Below, piece after piece: positions 26,782 through 34,570 of a stretch of DNA of 64,000 bases. A program made the position numbers and the translations under genes. Source of the DNA: Mogibacterium sp. Lineage in GTDB: Bacteria > Bacillota > Clostridia > Peptostreptococcales > Anaerovoracaceae. How positions within the stretch are numbered: position 1 is the first letter of the stretch; each line of letters begins with the position of its first letter. The stretch spans positions 17,414 to 81,413 of the forward strand of contig JAKSSP010000007.1 in assembly GCA_024403035.1 (NCBI GenBank), in the 5' to 3' direction. The notes under the pieces are model-generated. The model saw only the letters and a list, made by a program, of their open reading frames with translations, was not told the origin of the DNA and searched no databases.

Positions 26782-28115
26782 AGCAGCAAACCTTTTTCCA
26801 AAGCGTAATACGCATTGCTATCCCAGTTGCTCTTCAGTCCATGCTGCAATCGTCCTTTTCCATGATCGATCAGGTCATGGTGGGACAACTTGGCAGCACC
26901 TGCATCGCCGCTGTCGGCATCGCTGGGAAATTTGCTTTTTTGTATTCTGTGGTAATCGGCGCGGTCACAGCTATTGCAGGGATACAGATTTCACAGTATA
27001 TCGGGCAGAAGAACGAGAAGCTTTCTGACAGGAGCTTTTGCGTCAATCTTCTCTTAAGCTGTATAATAGGCTTTTTGTTTACGCTGGCAAGTCTGTTGTT
27101 TCCGCGTGAAATCATGCGCCTGTATTCTGAGGACCCAGATGCGGTTTCTGCAGCTGCCGACTATCTTAAGATCATCGCAGGAACCTATCTACCGATGGGG
27201 GTTGCTTCAACGCTGTCCGTTATGTTACGCTGCTGCGATCACGCTAAAGCACCGCTTATAGCGACGACCATGTCCGCCGTTATCAATACATCGATGAATT
27301 ATGCATTGATTTTTGGAAACTTCGGCTTTCCTGAACTGGGTGTCAAAGGCGCTGCCGTGGCAAGTCTCGTCAGTGGATGGATCAATATGCTGATGATTAT
27401 GTGGTTTATGTTCAGGCTTATTAGAAACCGGAAGGATCGCTTTGCCTGGTCTATCAAAATGAACGTGGCAGAGAGGAAGCAATACCTTTTTATGCTCATT
27501 CCGGTTGTGGTTAATGAGTTTCTCTGGGGAGTGGGGCAAAATGTCTTCACCTCCATTTATGGTCACATCGGCACGAAAGAGGCAGCGGCCGTCGCTTTGA
27601 TCTCGCCTGTGGAGTCGTTACTTATCGGGGCACTTTCCGGATTGGCGCAGGCAGCAGGTATTCTGATTGGAAAGCGCCTGGGAGAAGAGCAAAAAGAAGA
27701 AGCATATCGGGAATCCAAGACTCTTATGTGGTATGGGTTTATCGGGTCTGCAGTATTGTCACTACTTCTTCTTGTGTTGAAAGGCTATTATGTCCGTATC
27801 TATCATGTGGAGGATTATGTGCGGCATACTGCCGGGCTGCTACTGATTGCTTTTGCTGTACTTGTGCCGTTTAAGGTACAGAATATGATTCTCGGCGGGG
27901 GCATTATAAGGAGCGGAGGCAAGACGAAGTATATCATGTGGATTGATATGTTGGGAACCTGGGCTCTTGGAGTGCCGTTAGGGTTTCTCGCCGGAAGATG
28001 GATAGGACTTCCCGTAGCCTGGGTGTACTTTGTGATTGGGCTGGAGGAGATCGTTCGCTGGGGGATATCCGTGAGGCTATTTAGGAGCAGAAAATGGATG
28101 GTAAAGATTGATTGA
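26778..28115 (+). CDS. MATE family multidrug efflux transporter
   Basis: 445 residues with 12 predicted spans. MATE hallmarks are SMIDQVMVGQLGSTCIAAVGIAGK near the N terminus (about 30-55), YLKIIAGTYLPMGVASTL, and the repeat in the second half, LISPVESLLIGALSGLAQAAGILIGKRLGEEQ. It exports drugs or metabolites against a sodium or proton gradient. Controlled by the TetR gene upstream; codon use differs from the flanking chromosome, in keeping with import on the island. Confidence 0.94.
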   Translation: MKQQTFFQSVIRIAIPVALQSMLQSSFSMIDQVMVGQLGSTCIAAVGIAGKFAFLYSVVIGAVTAIAGIQISQYIGQKNEKLSDRSFCVNLLLSCIIGFLFTLASLLFPREIMRLYSEDPDAVSAAADYLKIIAGTYLPMGVASTLSVMLRCCDHAKAPLIATTMSAVINTSMNYALIFGNFGFPELGVKGAAVASLVSGWINMLMIMWFMFRLIRNRKDRFAWSIKMNVAERKQYLFMLIPVVVNEFLWGVGQNVFTSIYGHIGTKEAAAVALISPVESLLIGALSGLAQAAGILIGKRLGEEQKEEAYRESKTLMWYGFIGSAVLSLLLLVLKGYYVRIYHVEDYVRHTAGLLLIAFAVLVPFKVQNMILGGGIIRSGGKTKYIMWIDMLGTWALGVPLGFLAGRWIGLPVAWVYFVIGLEEIVRWGISVRLFRSRKWMVKID

Positions 28116-28142
28116 AAAATGGAAAGGAAAGGTGATTGGATC

Positions 28143-28499
28143 ATGAGGAAAATGATGCCCGTTCTCGCACACTTGATCGTATGGGCGATTCTCATCCTGA
28201 TCTTCTGGGTGACGCCACTTTATGATGATGGAATTGGATATTCCGTGCTTGCATTGTATGTGGTGATGCCTGTATCTACTATAATCACATCGCTCCTGAT
28301 TGGACGGAACGAGGAGTGGAAGCGGAAGAAATGGGCAATCTGTGTTTTGTATGGAGCATTATTTATGCTGCTTGAATACTTTACATTCAGTCTTGCGAAT
28401 ATGTTTGCCGCAAGCAGATTGAATGCTCCGGAGCCAATTCTGCTTATGATTGGATTTGCATTTTCGATTGTGGCTATGGGAATCGCTGCATTAACATAA
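28143..28499 (+). CDS. Four-span membrane protein of unknown function
   Basis: 118 residues from the ATG at 28143, which has AAAGGAAAGG 9 bases upstream; the ATG at 28119 lacks a site. Four hydrophobic segments: HLIVWAILILIFWV, VLALYVVMPVSTIITSLLIG, ICVLYGALFMLLEYFTFSLAN and ILLMIGFAFSIVAMGIAAL. It is the last gene of the TetR-MATE operon. No domain recognised. Confidence 0.8.
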   Translation: MRKMMPVLAHLIVWAILILIFWVTPLYDDGIGYSVLALYVVMPVSTIITSLLIGRNEEWKRKKWAICVLYGALFMLLEYFTFSLANMFAASRLNAPEPILLMIGFAFSIVAMGIAALT

Positions 28500-28518
28500 A
28501 GATATAACAGGAGGAATC

Positions 28519-28551
28519 ATGAGGCATCTGTCGAGAGAATATAGCAAGTAA
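28519..28551 (+). other. 10-codon leftover frame with perfect ribosome site
   Basis: AGGAGG lies just before ATG, then MRHLSREYSK and stop. Probably the cut 5' end of a gene removed when the AbiE module was joined to the efflux operon; it could also be a leader peptide. The rest of 28500-28600 shows nothing readable. Confidence 0.3.
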
Positions 28552-28600
28552 GAAAAGATAGCGCCTCAAAGCATAAAGGTATACAGCAATACCCTGCTAT

Positions 28601-28731
28601 TAAAGTAAATATACACACAAACATATAATTCTGTGTATGTTTACTTTATTTTTGTTATTGACATCTCCAGTGGCAAAAACTATTATTTAAGTAAATGTAC
28701 ACATTTTATGGGTGCTGTGTGTACGTTTACT
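28601..28731 (+). promoter_or_regulatory. AbiE promoter flanked by two matched inverted repeats
   Basis: Promoter TTGACA (28658-28663), 17 bases, TATTAT (28681-28686). Upstream repeat: AGTAAATATACACA (28604-28617) and TGTGTATGTTTACT (28632-28645). Downstream repeat: AGTAAATGTACACA (28690-28703) and TGTGTACGTTTACT (28718-28731). Both repeats have 14-base arms with one G-T-type mismatch and exactly 14-base spacers. AbiEi antitoxins are known to bind paired inverted repeats and repress their own promoter, which matches this layout. Confidence 0.85.
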
Positions 28732-28755
28732 CAAATACAAATCAGGAGAACGCAA

Positions 28756-29298
28756 ATGCTATATACCTATAATGACTGTTTACATGAATATGGCGGTGAC
28801 TACCAACTGAAGAAAGCCCTTGCAGAACAGAAGCTTTACAAAATAGAAAAAGGCATCTACTCATCAGAGAAATATGCTTCTGATCTTGCCGTTGTATCAC
28901 TGAAATATCCTAATGCAGTATTTACAGATGAGAGCGCATATTATTATCATGACCTTACTGATGTGATTCCTGAGATGTATTTTCTTGCTACCCGCCGGAC
29001 AGACTCACGGATCAGAGACAAGAGAGTGATTCAGTCATTTGTATCTAACGAAGTCTTTGACCACGGCATCATACAAATGACATATAACGATGATACAATC
29101 AAAATCTATTCTCGCGAGCGCATGCTGATCGAGCTTATGAGATTCCGCTCCAGATATCCCCGCGACTATTATAAAGAGATCCTTCTGAACTATCGGAGGA
29201 TAATATATGATCTGGATTTCTGGAAAGTCGAAGAATATGCGGCATTATTCGCACACGGGGACAATATAATGAAGATCATTGAAACGGAGGTGCTTTGA
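28756..29298 (+). CDS. abiEi: AbiEi-type antitoxin/autorepressor
   Basis: 180 residues from the ATG at 28756 with AGGAG upstream; earlier in-frame codons run through the operator repeats and are rejected. It begins with the winged-helix segment typical of AbiEi/AbiEi_4 proteins (GGDYQLKKALAEQKLYKIEKG) and continues TDESAYYYHDLTDVIPEMYFLA and IYSRERMLIELMRFRSRYP. In type IV AbiE systems it represses the operon and counteracts the toxin without stable complex formation. The stop overlaps the toxin start as TGATG. Confidence 0.9.
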   Translation: MLYTYNDCLHEYGGDYQLKKALAEQKLYKIEKGIYSSEKYASDLAVVSLKYPNAVFTDESAYYYHDLTDVIPEMYFLATRRTDSRIRDKRVIQSFVSNEVFDHGIIQMTYNDDTIKIYSRERMLIELMRFRSRYPRDYYKEILLNYRRIIYDLDFWKVEEYAALFAHGDNIMKIIETEVL

Positions 29299-30104
29299 TG
29301 GATCTGAGAGAAGAGACTGAAAGAATCATTCTTGAGGGATACAACGAAGCGAATGCTCAGGCTAAGCTCTGTCAGGACATCATTCTCAAAGCGATATATG
29401 AAAGCGGCATGGCAAAGAATGCTACTATCAAAGGCGGAGTTGTCATGCGAAGCATTTCCGGCAACGCCAGACGCGCCACGCAGGATATCGACATCGATCT
29501 GATCCGATATTCCATTTCAGACGAATCGATCAGAACATTCATTTCAAAGCTGAATTGTCTTGAGGGATTGGACATAAGAATCGGCGGCCCGATAATCGAA
29601 CTCAATCACCAGGATTATAAGGGAAAGCGTGTGACCATCACCATCACTGACGAGCATGCTAACTCGCTATCTCTCAAGATGGATATAGGTGTTCACAAAG
29701 ATCTTGACATCGAACAGGATGAATACTCTTTTGATATAGGCATTCAGGAAGATGCTGTCAGCCTTCTCATAAACAGCCCTGCCCAAATGATAACAGAGAA
29801 GCTTAAATCCCTGCTGAGATTCGGAACCAGATCAACAAGATACAGGGATGCATTCGACATATGTTATCTCAGTGAGCGGGCAGACAAAAAGAAGCTGCTT
29901 TATTGCATGGAAAAACACATCTTTGAAGATAACACCCTGTCTGTCAACAACATGACCGATGTTACATTGCGACTTGAGCAGGTATTCGGCAGCAAGTCGT
30001 TCATACAGAGCGTAAACAGATCCAGAAGAAACTGGCTTGACGTATCTGCCGAGAAAGCCATTGCATCAGACCTGGAGTTTTTCCGCAGTATATCTGAACA
30101 GTAA
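29298..30104 (+). CDS. abiEii: AbiEii/AbiGii nucleotidyltransferase-like toxin
   Basis: 268 residues from the ATG at 29298, preceded by CGGAGG. The nucleotidyltransferase core is KGGVVMR (Gly46-Gly47), with the DxD motif ATQDIDIDL (Asp63, Asp65) and a conserved MITEKLKSLLRFG and RYRDAFDICYL region. Members transfer nucleotides, in some homologs to tRNA 3' ends, blocking growth during phage infection. The pair is probably an island-borne phage-defence or stability module. Confidence 0.92.
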   Translation: MDLREETERIILEGYNEANAQAKLCQDIILKAIYESGMAKNATIKGGVVMRSISGNARRATQDIDIDLIRYSISDESIRTFISKLNCLEGLDIRIGGPIIELNHQDYKGKRVTITITDEHANSLSLKMDIGVHKDLDIEQDEYSFDIGIQEDAVSLLINSPAQMITEKLKSLLRFGTRSTRYRDAFDICYLSERADKKKLLYCMEKHIFEDNTLSVNNMTDVTLRLEQVFGSKSFIQSVNRSRRNWLDVSAEKAIASDLEFFRSISEQ

Positions 30105-30148
30105 ATATAAAAGTATAGGTTTGAAAGAGTGCTAATCAAAGATCAAAA

Positions 30149-30170
30149 GTGATTAGATGGGTGATTAGAT
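30149..30170 (+). repeat. Right-end recombinase arm-type repeats
   Basis: GTGATTAGAT at 30149-30158 and 30161-30170, matching the pair at the left end. Nearby, GCGTGCGA (30183-30190) is the inverse of TCGCACGC at 25139-25146 in the left end. Confidence 0.65.
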
Positions 30171-30228
30171 GAAAAGCAGATGGCGTGCGACCTCCTCTCT
30201 TTTCAAGGCTTCTGGCTGAGCGCCACGA

Positions 30229-30251
30229 TTCGATCCCCCTACGCTCCACCA
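30229..30251 (+). repeat. attR: right copy of the 23-bp tRNA-Ala 3' end
   Basis: Exact copy of 25036-25058. Only the T-arm 3' half, acceptor strand and CCA are present, so it is not a tRNA gene. Confidence 0.9.
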
Positions 30252-30255
30252 TTCA

Positions 30256-30284
30256 AACCGTTGGAATCCCGACGGTTTTTTATT
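30256..30284 (+). terminator. Probable original tRNA-Ala terminator
   Basis: AACCGT (30256-30261) pairs with ACGGTT (30272-30277), followed by TTTTATTTATT. It is now cut off from the tRNA by the island and overlaps the last codon of the ECF gene on the other strand. Confidence 0.65.
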
Positions 30285-30816
30285 TATTCCTTTTTGAAAC
30301 ATCTATAGCCGAATAGATGGCCATGGACAACACCATGCCTACGATTATCTGTCCGATATTCCATGGAAGACCGATGACGGCCGGTGCAAAGCTTCCGTAC
30401 ATCACGGTCTCTGCGGCAAGATATCCTGCGCACATTAGTATCCCTCCGGCCGTCATGGCTGTTAACTTAACGAGCCGGTCATTTGAATAGCTGTGTTTAT
30501 GGCTTCGGGCGGATCTCTCCAGAATCAGGCCTGTGACAAGGGCCATCAAGGACTTGATGACAAGTGTCCAGGGCGCCCAGAAAGCGTATCCTCCGAGAAT
30601 ATCCGCCAGCGCAGATCCGAGTCCCGCGGCAGCAGCGCCGTGTCTCTTTCCCAGCATCAGGACCCCCAGGAATATCATCGTGTCCCCCAGATGAACATAG
30701 CCCTGTGTCATCGGGATGGGGATCCTGAACAGAACCGTTCCGAGCAGGACAAGGCATATCATAAGTGCCGTATAAACAAGATCGGCAGTCTTGCTGTCAG
30801 GAGATCCATTTTTCAT
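30280..30816 (-). CDS. ECF transporter S component, probably for vitamin B6
   Basis: 178 residues with about five or six hydrophobic spans. The HLGDTMIFLGVLMLGKRHGAAA and SALADILGGYAFWAPWTLVIKS segments are typical of the ECF-ribofla_trS/DUF1393-type S components. These membrane proteins bind a vitamin and work with a shared energising module, which is not in this window. Its gene is divergent from a MocR-type regulator and shares an operator region with it; MocR/PdxR proteins are known to control B6 genes, so pyridoxine or a related vitamer is a reasonable guess, not shown by sequence. Ribosome site GAGGG. Confidence 0.8.
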   Translation of the reverse strand: MKNGSPDSKTADLVYTALMICLVLLGTVLFRIPIPMTQGYVHLGDTMIFLGVLMLGKRHGAAAAGLGSALADILGGYAFWAPWTLVIKSLMALVTGLILERSARSHKHSYSNDRLVKLTAMTAGGILMCAGYLAAETVMYGSFAPAVIGLPWNIGQIIVGMVLSMAIYSAIDVSKRNK

Positions 30817-30850
30817 ATTCTGCCCTCTTTCCTAAATGCAAACGATTGAT

Positions 30851-30903
30851 TTGCCCCTTTTTCTGATTAGTATTATAATAACTGCAAATTGTAATCAGAA
30901 AAA
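30851..30903. promoter_or_regulatory. Divergent promoters with 12-bp inverted repeat
   Basis: TTTTTCTGATTA (30858-30869) and TAATCAGAAAAA (30892-30903) are perfect inverted arms 22 bases apart. Plus strand: TTGCCC (30851-30856), 17 bases, TATAAT (30874-30879). Minus strand: TTCTGA (30900-30895), 17 bases, TATAAT (30877-30872). The two -10 elements overlap, so one protein bound to the arms could control both genes. Confidence 0.7.
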
Positions 30904-30960
30904 TATACATTTTTTAGCATTTTGTGTAGCACAATTCGTGTGCTTGGGGTAGCAATTAAC

Positions 30961-33201
30961 ATGATTTCACTGGAATTCGATAACAATTCTTCCAAAAGTC
31001 TGTATGTACAGCTTTATGAGTATCTCAGAAATGAGATATCAGAGGGCAGGATCCGCCCCGGCGAGAGGCTCCCGTCTCTTCGCAATATGGCAGCTATCCT
31101 CGGGGTCAGTGTGACGACTGTTAAGATCGCGTATGATCAGCTCATGGTCGAAGGCTATGTTGTCAGCAGACCGCAGTCGGGGTTCTACGCGGTGCAGGGG
31201 GCCGTCGGAAGCACGGATCCAAGCACAGGTGGTTCAGGTTCCGGTGATTCCAGGGATTTGGGCAAGGACACGCACAAAGAGGAGGGAAAATACAGCGGGG
31301 ATGCCAAGCCGGCCGGGGAGACTGCCGGGCTATCAGCTCATTCAAAGTCGTTGAGCTGCGATCCGGAGTCTTTTGATTTTGTCAAATGGAAGAAGTGCAT
31401 GACCGGCGTTCTCAATGAAACGCCGGAGCTTCTGCTGACGGAAGCGGACAGACAGGGCGAGCCGGAACTCAGGAAAGAGATCGCAGCGTATATATATAAG
31501 TCAAGAGGCGTCGTATGCACTCAGGAGCAGGTCGTGATCAGTGCCGGGACCCAGCAATTGGTCAGCCATCTTGCAAGGATACTAAAGCTCATGGGTATAG
31601 GGCATGTATCAGTGGAGGACCCCGGATATATGCCGGTAAGGAGCATTTTCCGCGACTGGGGTTTCAGCATGAGCTGCGTCCCTGTCAAGGAAAACGGAAT
31701 AAAGATCGAAAGGCTGCCTGTGAATATCAGAACAGCGGTATATGTCTGTCCGCAGAACCAGTTTCCGACCGGAGCGCTGATGCCTGTCGGACGAAGACGT
31801 CAGCTGCTTGACTGGGCAAAGGCTAATGACAGTATCATTATTGAGGATGACTACAACAGCGAGCTAAGATATACGGGGATGCCGGTGCCTGCGCTGCAGG
31901 GTCTCGACAGAGACGGCAGGGTCGTTTACATAGGATCATTCACATCGACGTTGTTCCCGGCTGTCAGGATCAGCTATATGGTGCTGCCGCCTGTAATGGT
32001 CGGTTTATATAACAGCATCAGGATGAATTATGATCAGACATGCTCCAAGACAGAACAGCTTACACTGGCACGTTTCATGCATGACGGCTGCTATCAGGCA
32101 AATCTCCGCAGGGTGAAGACACTGTATTCACGCAAACTCAGCGAAGCATTGTCGGCTATCAGAGAGTATGGCAGCAGCGGGAATTTTCTTACCGCAGAGA
32201 ACACCCAGTCAGGCATCAACCTGACTCTCCGGCTTGACACATTCAACAGGGTGCTCCATGAGGGGATGCAGGGAAGCGCCAGAGTCGAGGAGATCAGGAG
32301 GGAACTGGCTGAAAGGCTGGTCAGGAAAGCGGCGGATGCCGGTATAAAGGTCATAGACATAGATCAGCTTGATCATGACGGACAGATTTACCTTGCTTTT
32401 TATTACAGCCAGATACCTCTGAAAAAGATAAGAGAGGCCGTCAGGATCATGACGGACGGATTCAGATCAGCAGTGACCAAAGGTATACTAAGCATGCCTT
32501 CAGTATACGAAGTGATCCGTCTCACAGACGGCGAACCGAAATTCCTGGTGGATCATTATGAGAGGCTCGGGAGATCGCTCGCGGCTATTGGAATGCTTAC
32601 TCCGTTCACTATAGATGAATTGCGGGACAGCATCGCAGATCTCGTACAGGAGAGCGGGATCAGGGATCATAATATCAGGGTGGAAGTAGATGTGAGCGGA
32701 TACGCGTCCATGCATCTCAATCCGACACACTACCCTGACGCGGAGATGTACAGGACAGGCGTAAAGACCGGATTGTTCAGGGGCGAGAGGACAAATCCTA
32801 ATATCAAGATAATGGATCCTGAGCTTCGCGACGCGACGGACGCAGCTATAAAGAGAGACGGTCTATACGAAGTGCTGCTGGTCAACAGAGAAGGTCTGAT
32901 AACAGAAGGAAGCCGTTCCAACGTCTTCTTTATGAAGAACGGTGAGGTGTTCACATCGCCTGCGGACAAAGTCCTTCTCGGAGTCACGAGAGCAAAGATC
33001 ATAGAGCTTATCAGAGATATGGGCGCGGTTTTGCACGAAGAGAGCGTGGCAGCAGACAGTATTGCTGAATATGATGCAGCGTTTATAAGCGGAACATCCC
33101 CTGCGGTAATGCCGATAGCACGTATCGGAGATGTCGCATTTGATGTGGATGAGCCGCTGCTCAGGGAGATCATGAAGAAGTACGACTCGCAGCAGAGTTG
33201 A
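30961..33201 (+). CDS. MocR-like regulator fused to a class IV aminotransferase (HTH-AAT_I-AAT_IV)
   Basis: 746 residues from the ATG at 30961, three domains in one frame. About 1-75 is a GntR winged helix (LYVQLYEYLRNEISEGRIRP, then NMAAILGVSVTTVKIAYDQL). A Gly/Ser/Lys linker spans about 80-130. About 140-510 is the aminotransferase-I-like domain of MocR/PdxR proteins (VEDPGYMPVRSIF, CPQNQFPTGALMP, IIIEDDYNSELR). There the usual SFSKS-type PLP lysine position reads GSFTSTLFP, with Ser329 in place of Lys. About 515-746 is a fold-type IV aminotransferase/aminodeoxychorismate-lyase-like domain (EGLITEGSRSNVFFM) in which Lys616 sits at the catalytic position. Weak ribosome site GGGGT. Divergent from the ECF gene. 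Likely a regulator that senses PLP or an amino-PLP adduct through the class IV site (inference). Confidence 0.88.
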   Translation: MISLEFDNNSSKSLYVQLYEYLRNEISEGRIRPGERLPSLRNMAAILGVSVTTVKIAYDQLMVEGYVVSRPQSGFYAVQGAVGSTDPSTGGSGSGDSRDLGKDTHKEEGKYSGDAKPAGETAGLSAHSKSLSCDPESFDFVKWKKCMTGVLNETPELLLTEADRQGEPELRKEIAAYIYKSRGVVCTQEQVVISAGTQQLVSHLARILKLMGIGHVSVEDPGYMPVRSIFRDWGFSMSCVPVKENGIKIERLPVNIRTAVYVCPQNQFPTGALMPVGRRRQLLDWAKANDSIIIEDDYNSELRYTGMPVPALQGLDRDGRVVYIGSFTSTLFPAVRISYMVLPPVMVGLYNSIRMNYDQTCSKTEQLTLARFMHDGCYQANLRRVKTLYSRKLSEALSAIREYGSSGNFLTAENTQSGINLTLRLDTFNRVLHEGMQGSARVEEIRRELAERLVRKAADAGIKVIDIDQLDHDGQIYLAFYYSQIPLKKIREAVRIMTDGFRSAVTKGILSMPSVYEVIRLTDGEPKFLVDHYERLGRSLAAIGMLTPFTIDELRDSIADLVQESGIRDHNIRVEVDVSGYASMHLNPTHYPDAEMYRTGVKTGLFRGERTNPNIKIMDPELRDATDAAIKRDGLYEVLLVNREGLITEGSRSNVFFMKNGEVFTSPADKVLLGVTRAKIIELIRDMGAVLHEESVAADSIAEYDAAFISGTSPAVMPIARIGDVAFDVDEPLLREIMKKYDSQQS

Positions 33202-33245
33202 GTACTCACACAAACAAGATACTTATTAGTACTGACGAGGCGGAG

Positions 33246-33791
33246 ATGAAATATAAACAAAAAATAGAACTGAAAAACGGTAAAGAGGCTTTGCTCAGAA
33301 ACGGTGACGCGGCTGATGGCCGTATTGTTTATGAAGTCTTTAATGCCGCCCATGCAGAGACAGACTATCTGCTGTCTTATCCTGATGAAAACAGTTTTGA
33401 TACCGAGCAGGAGGCTCAGTTTCTGCAGGCAAAAACAAACAGCCCCGATGAGATCGAGATAATCGCCATAATAGATGGGAAGGTAGCAGGAACTGCAGGT
33501 ATAGAAGCTGTAGGGAGAAAACACAAACTCAGACACAGGGCTGAATTCGGTATCAGTGTATTAAAAGAATACTGGGGACTGGGACTGGGAAAAGCCCTTA
33601 CAAAAGCCTGCATACAGTGCGCAAAAGAAGCCGGTTATACTCAGGTGGAATTAAACGTGGTTGCTGAGAATGAAGCTGCAATATCTTTATATCAAAGCCT
33701 GGGATTCGAAGAATTCGGCAGGAATCCCAGAGGATTCAATTCGCGTATAAGCGGGTATCAGGAATTGGTTTATATGCGTCTGGAACTTTAG
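33246..33791 (+). CDS. GNAT family N-acetyltransferase
   Basis: 181 residues from the ATG at 33246. The acetyl-CoA loop is EFGISVLKEYWGLGLGKALT (motif A with Gly-rich turn), followed by VELNVVAENEAAISLYQSLG, typical of the RimI/SpeG-like GNAT fold. An earlier in-frame TTG at 33198 would overlap the previous gene and lacks a ribosome site. Substrate unknown. Confidence 0.85.
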   Translation: MKYKQKIELKNGKEALLRNGDAADGRIVYEVFNAAHAETDYLLSYPDENSFDTEQEAQFLQAKTNSPDEIEIIAIIDGKVAGTAGIEAVGRKHKLRHRAEFGISVLKEYWGLGLGKALTKACIQCAKEAGYTQVELNVVAENEAAISLYQSLGFEEFGRNPRGFNSRISGYQELVYMRLEL

Positions 33792-33823
33792 ACAGATTCT
33801 GTTGAGGGACATGGAAGAGCAGA

Positions 33824-33851
33824 TTACAGACTGTGTGGGATATGATATAAT
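33824..33851 (+). promoter_or_regulatory. Promoter of the LUD/FKBP/ROK/thioesterase operon
   Basis: TTACAG (33824-33829), a 16-base spacer and an extended -10, TGA-TATAAT (33843-33851). Confidence 0.55.
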
Positions 33852-33918
33852 TACTCCCTGCAGAAAGAATACCCAGGGCTTTTTTGAGAGCGATATTCAG
33901 ATGAGAAAGAGGGACGCA

Positions 33919-34548
33919 ATGAATGAGAATATAACAAAGAGGAATGGCCTGCTGTCACACAAGGTCATAAAGGGGCTTGAGTCGAGAAACATGAAAGGCT
34001 TCTATGCAAAGGACAGAGAAGAAGCTCTTAAGATAGCGCTGGATCTCATTCCGGAAGGCAGCTCGGTAACGATGGGCGGCAGCGTGAGCGCGGCTGAAAT
34101 AAGACTGGTGGATGCTGTAAAGAATGGCAATTACGAGTTCATCGACAGGAATACCGCCGAAGACAAGCGTAAGGCAGCTCTCGCGGCATATGACGTGGAC
34201 TTCTTCCTTTCGAGCTGCAATGCCATGACGGAGGACGGCGTGCTGGTCAACATAGACGGAAACGCAAACAGAGTGTCGGCGATCGCTCACGGACCGCGCA
34301 AAGTGCTTTTCATAGTCGGCATGAACAAGGTCTGCAAGGATGTGGACATGGCGATGAAGAGGGCGCGCGACGTAGCTGCACCGATAAACGCTCAAAGGTT
34401 CGGACTCAGCACACCGTGCGCAAAGACCGGTTCGTGTATGGACTGTAAGTCGCCTGACACGATCTGCTGTCAGTTTCTCGTAACAAGATATTCGAGGCAT
34501 GACGACAGGATCTATGTGATCCTGGTAAATGATGATCTCGGTTTCTAA
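33919..34548 (+). CDS. LUD domain protein (LutC/YkgG-like)
   Basis: 209 residues from the ATG at 33919, preceded by AGAGGGA. LUD-family features are VTMGGSVSAAEIRLVDAV, FFLSSCNAMTEDGVLVNIDG, GNANRVSAIAHGPRKVLFIV, and a cysteine cluster CAKTGSCMDCKSPDTICC near the C terminus. Related proteins take part in lactate oxidation with LutA/LutB, but neither partner is nearby, so the role here is open. The Cys cluster could hold a metal centre. The next gene follows after 22 bases. Confidence 0.85.
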   Translation: MNENITKRNGLLSHKVIKGLESRNMKGFYAKDREEALKIALDLIPEGSSVTMGGSVSAAEIRLVDAVKNGNYEFIDRNTAEDKRKAALAAYDVDFFLSSCNAMTEDGVLVNIDGNANRVSAIAHGPRKVLFIVGMNKVCKDVDMAMKRARDVAAPINAQRFGLSTPCAKTGSCMDCKSPDTICCQFLVTRYSRHDDRIYVILVNDDLGF

Positions 34549-34570
34549 TAAAAGATAATAGGAGTAAATA

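Larger units (their letters stand above)
25059..30251. mobile_element. 5.2-kb integrated genomic island in tRNA-Ala
   Basis: Bounded by the exact 23-bp repeat of the tRNA tail. It has a tyrosine recombinase remnant next to the tRNA reading back toward it, paired GTGATTAGAT repeats inside each end, a TetR/MATE efflux operon and an AbiE toxin-antitoxin pair. Several genes have visibly lower G+C and different codon choice from the flanks. The recombinase is truncated and no transfer genes are present, so the element is probably stranded or moved in trans. Confidence 0.88.

Noticed and set aside
30229-30251. A second tRNA-Ala gene
   Set aside because: Only the 23-base 3' part is present; it is the attR copy.
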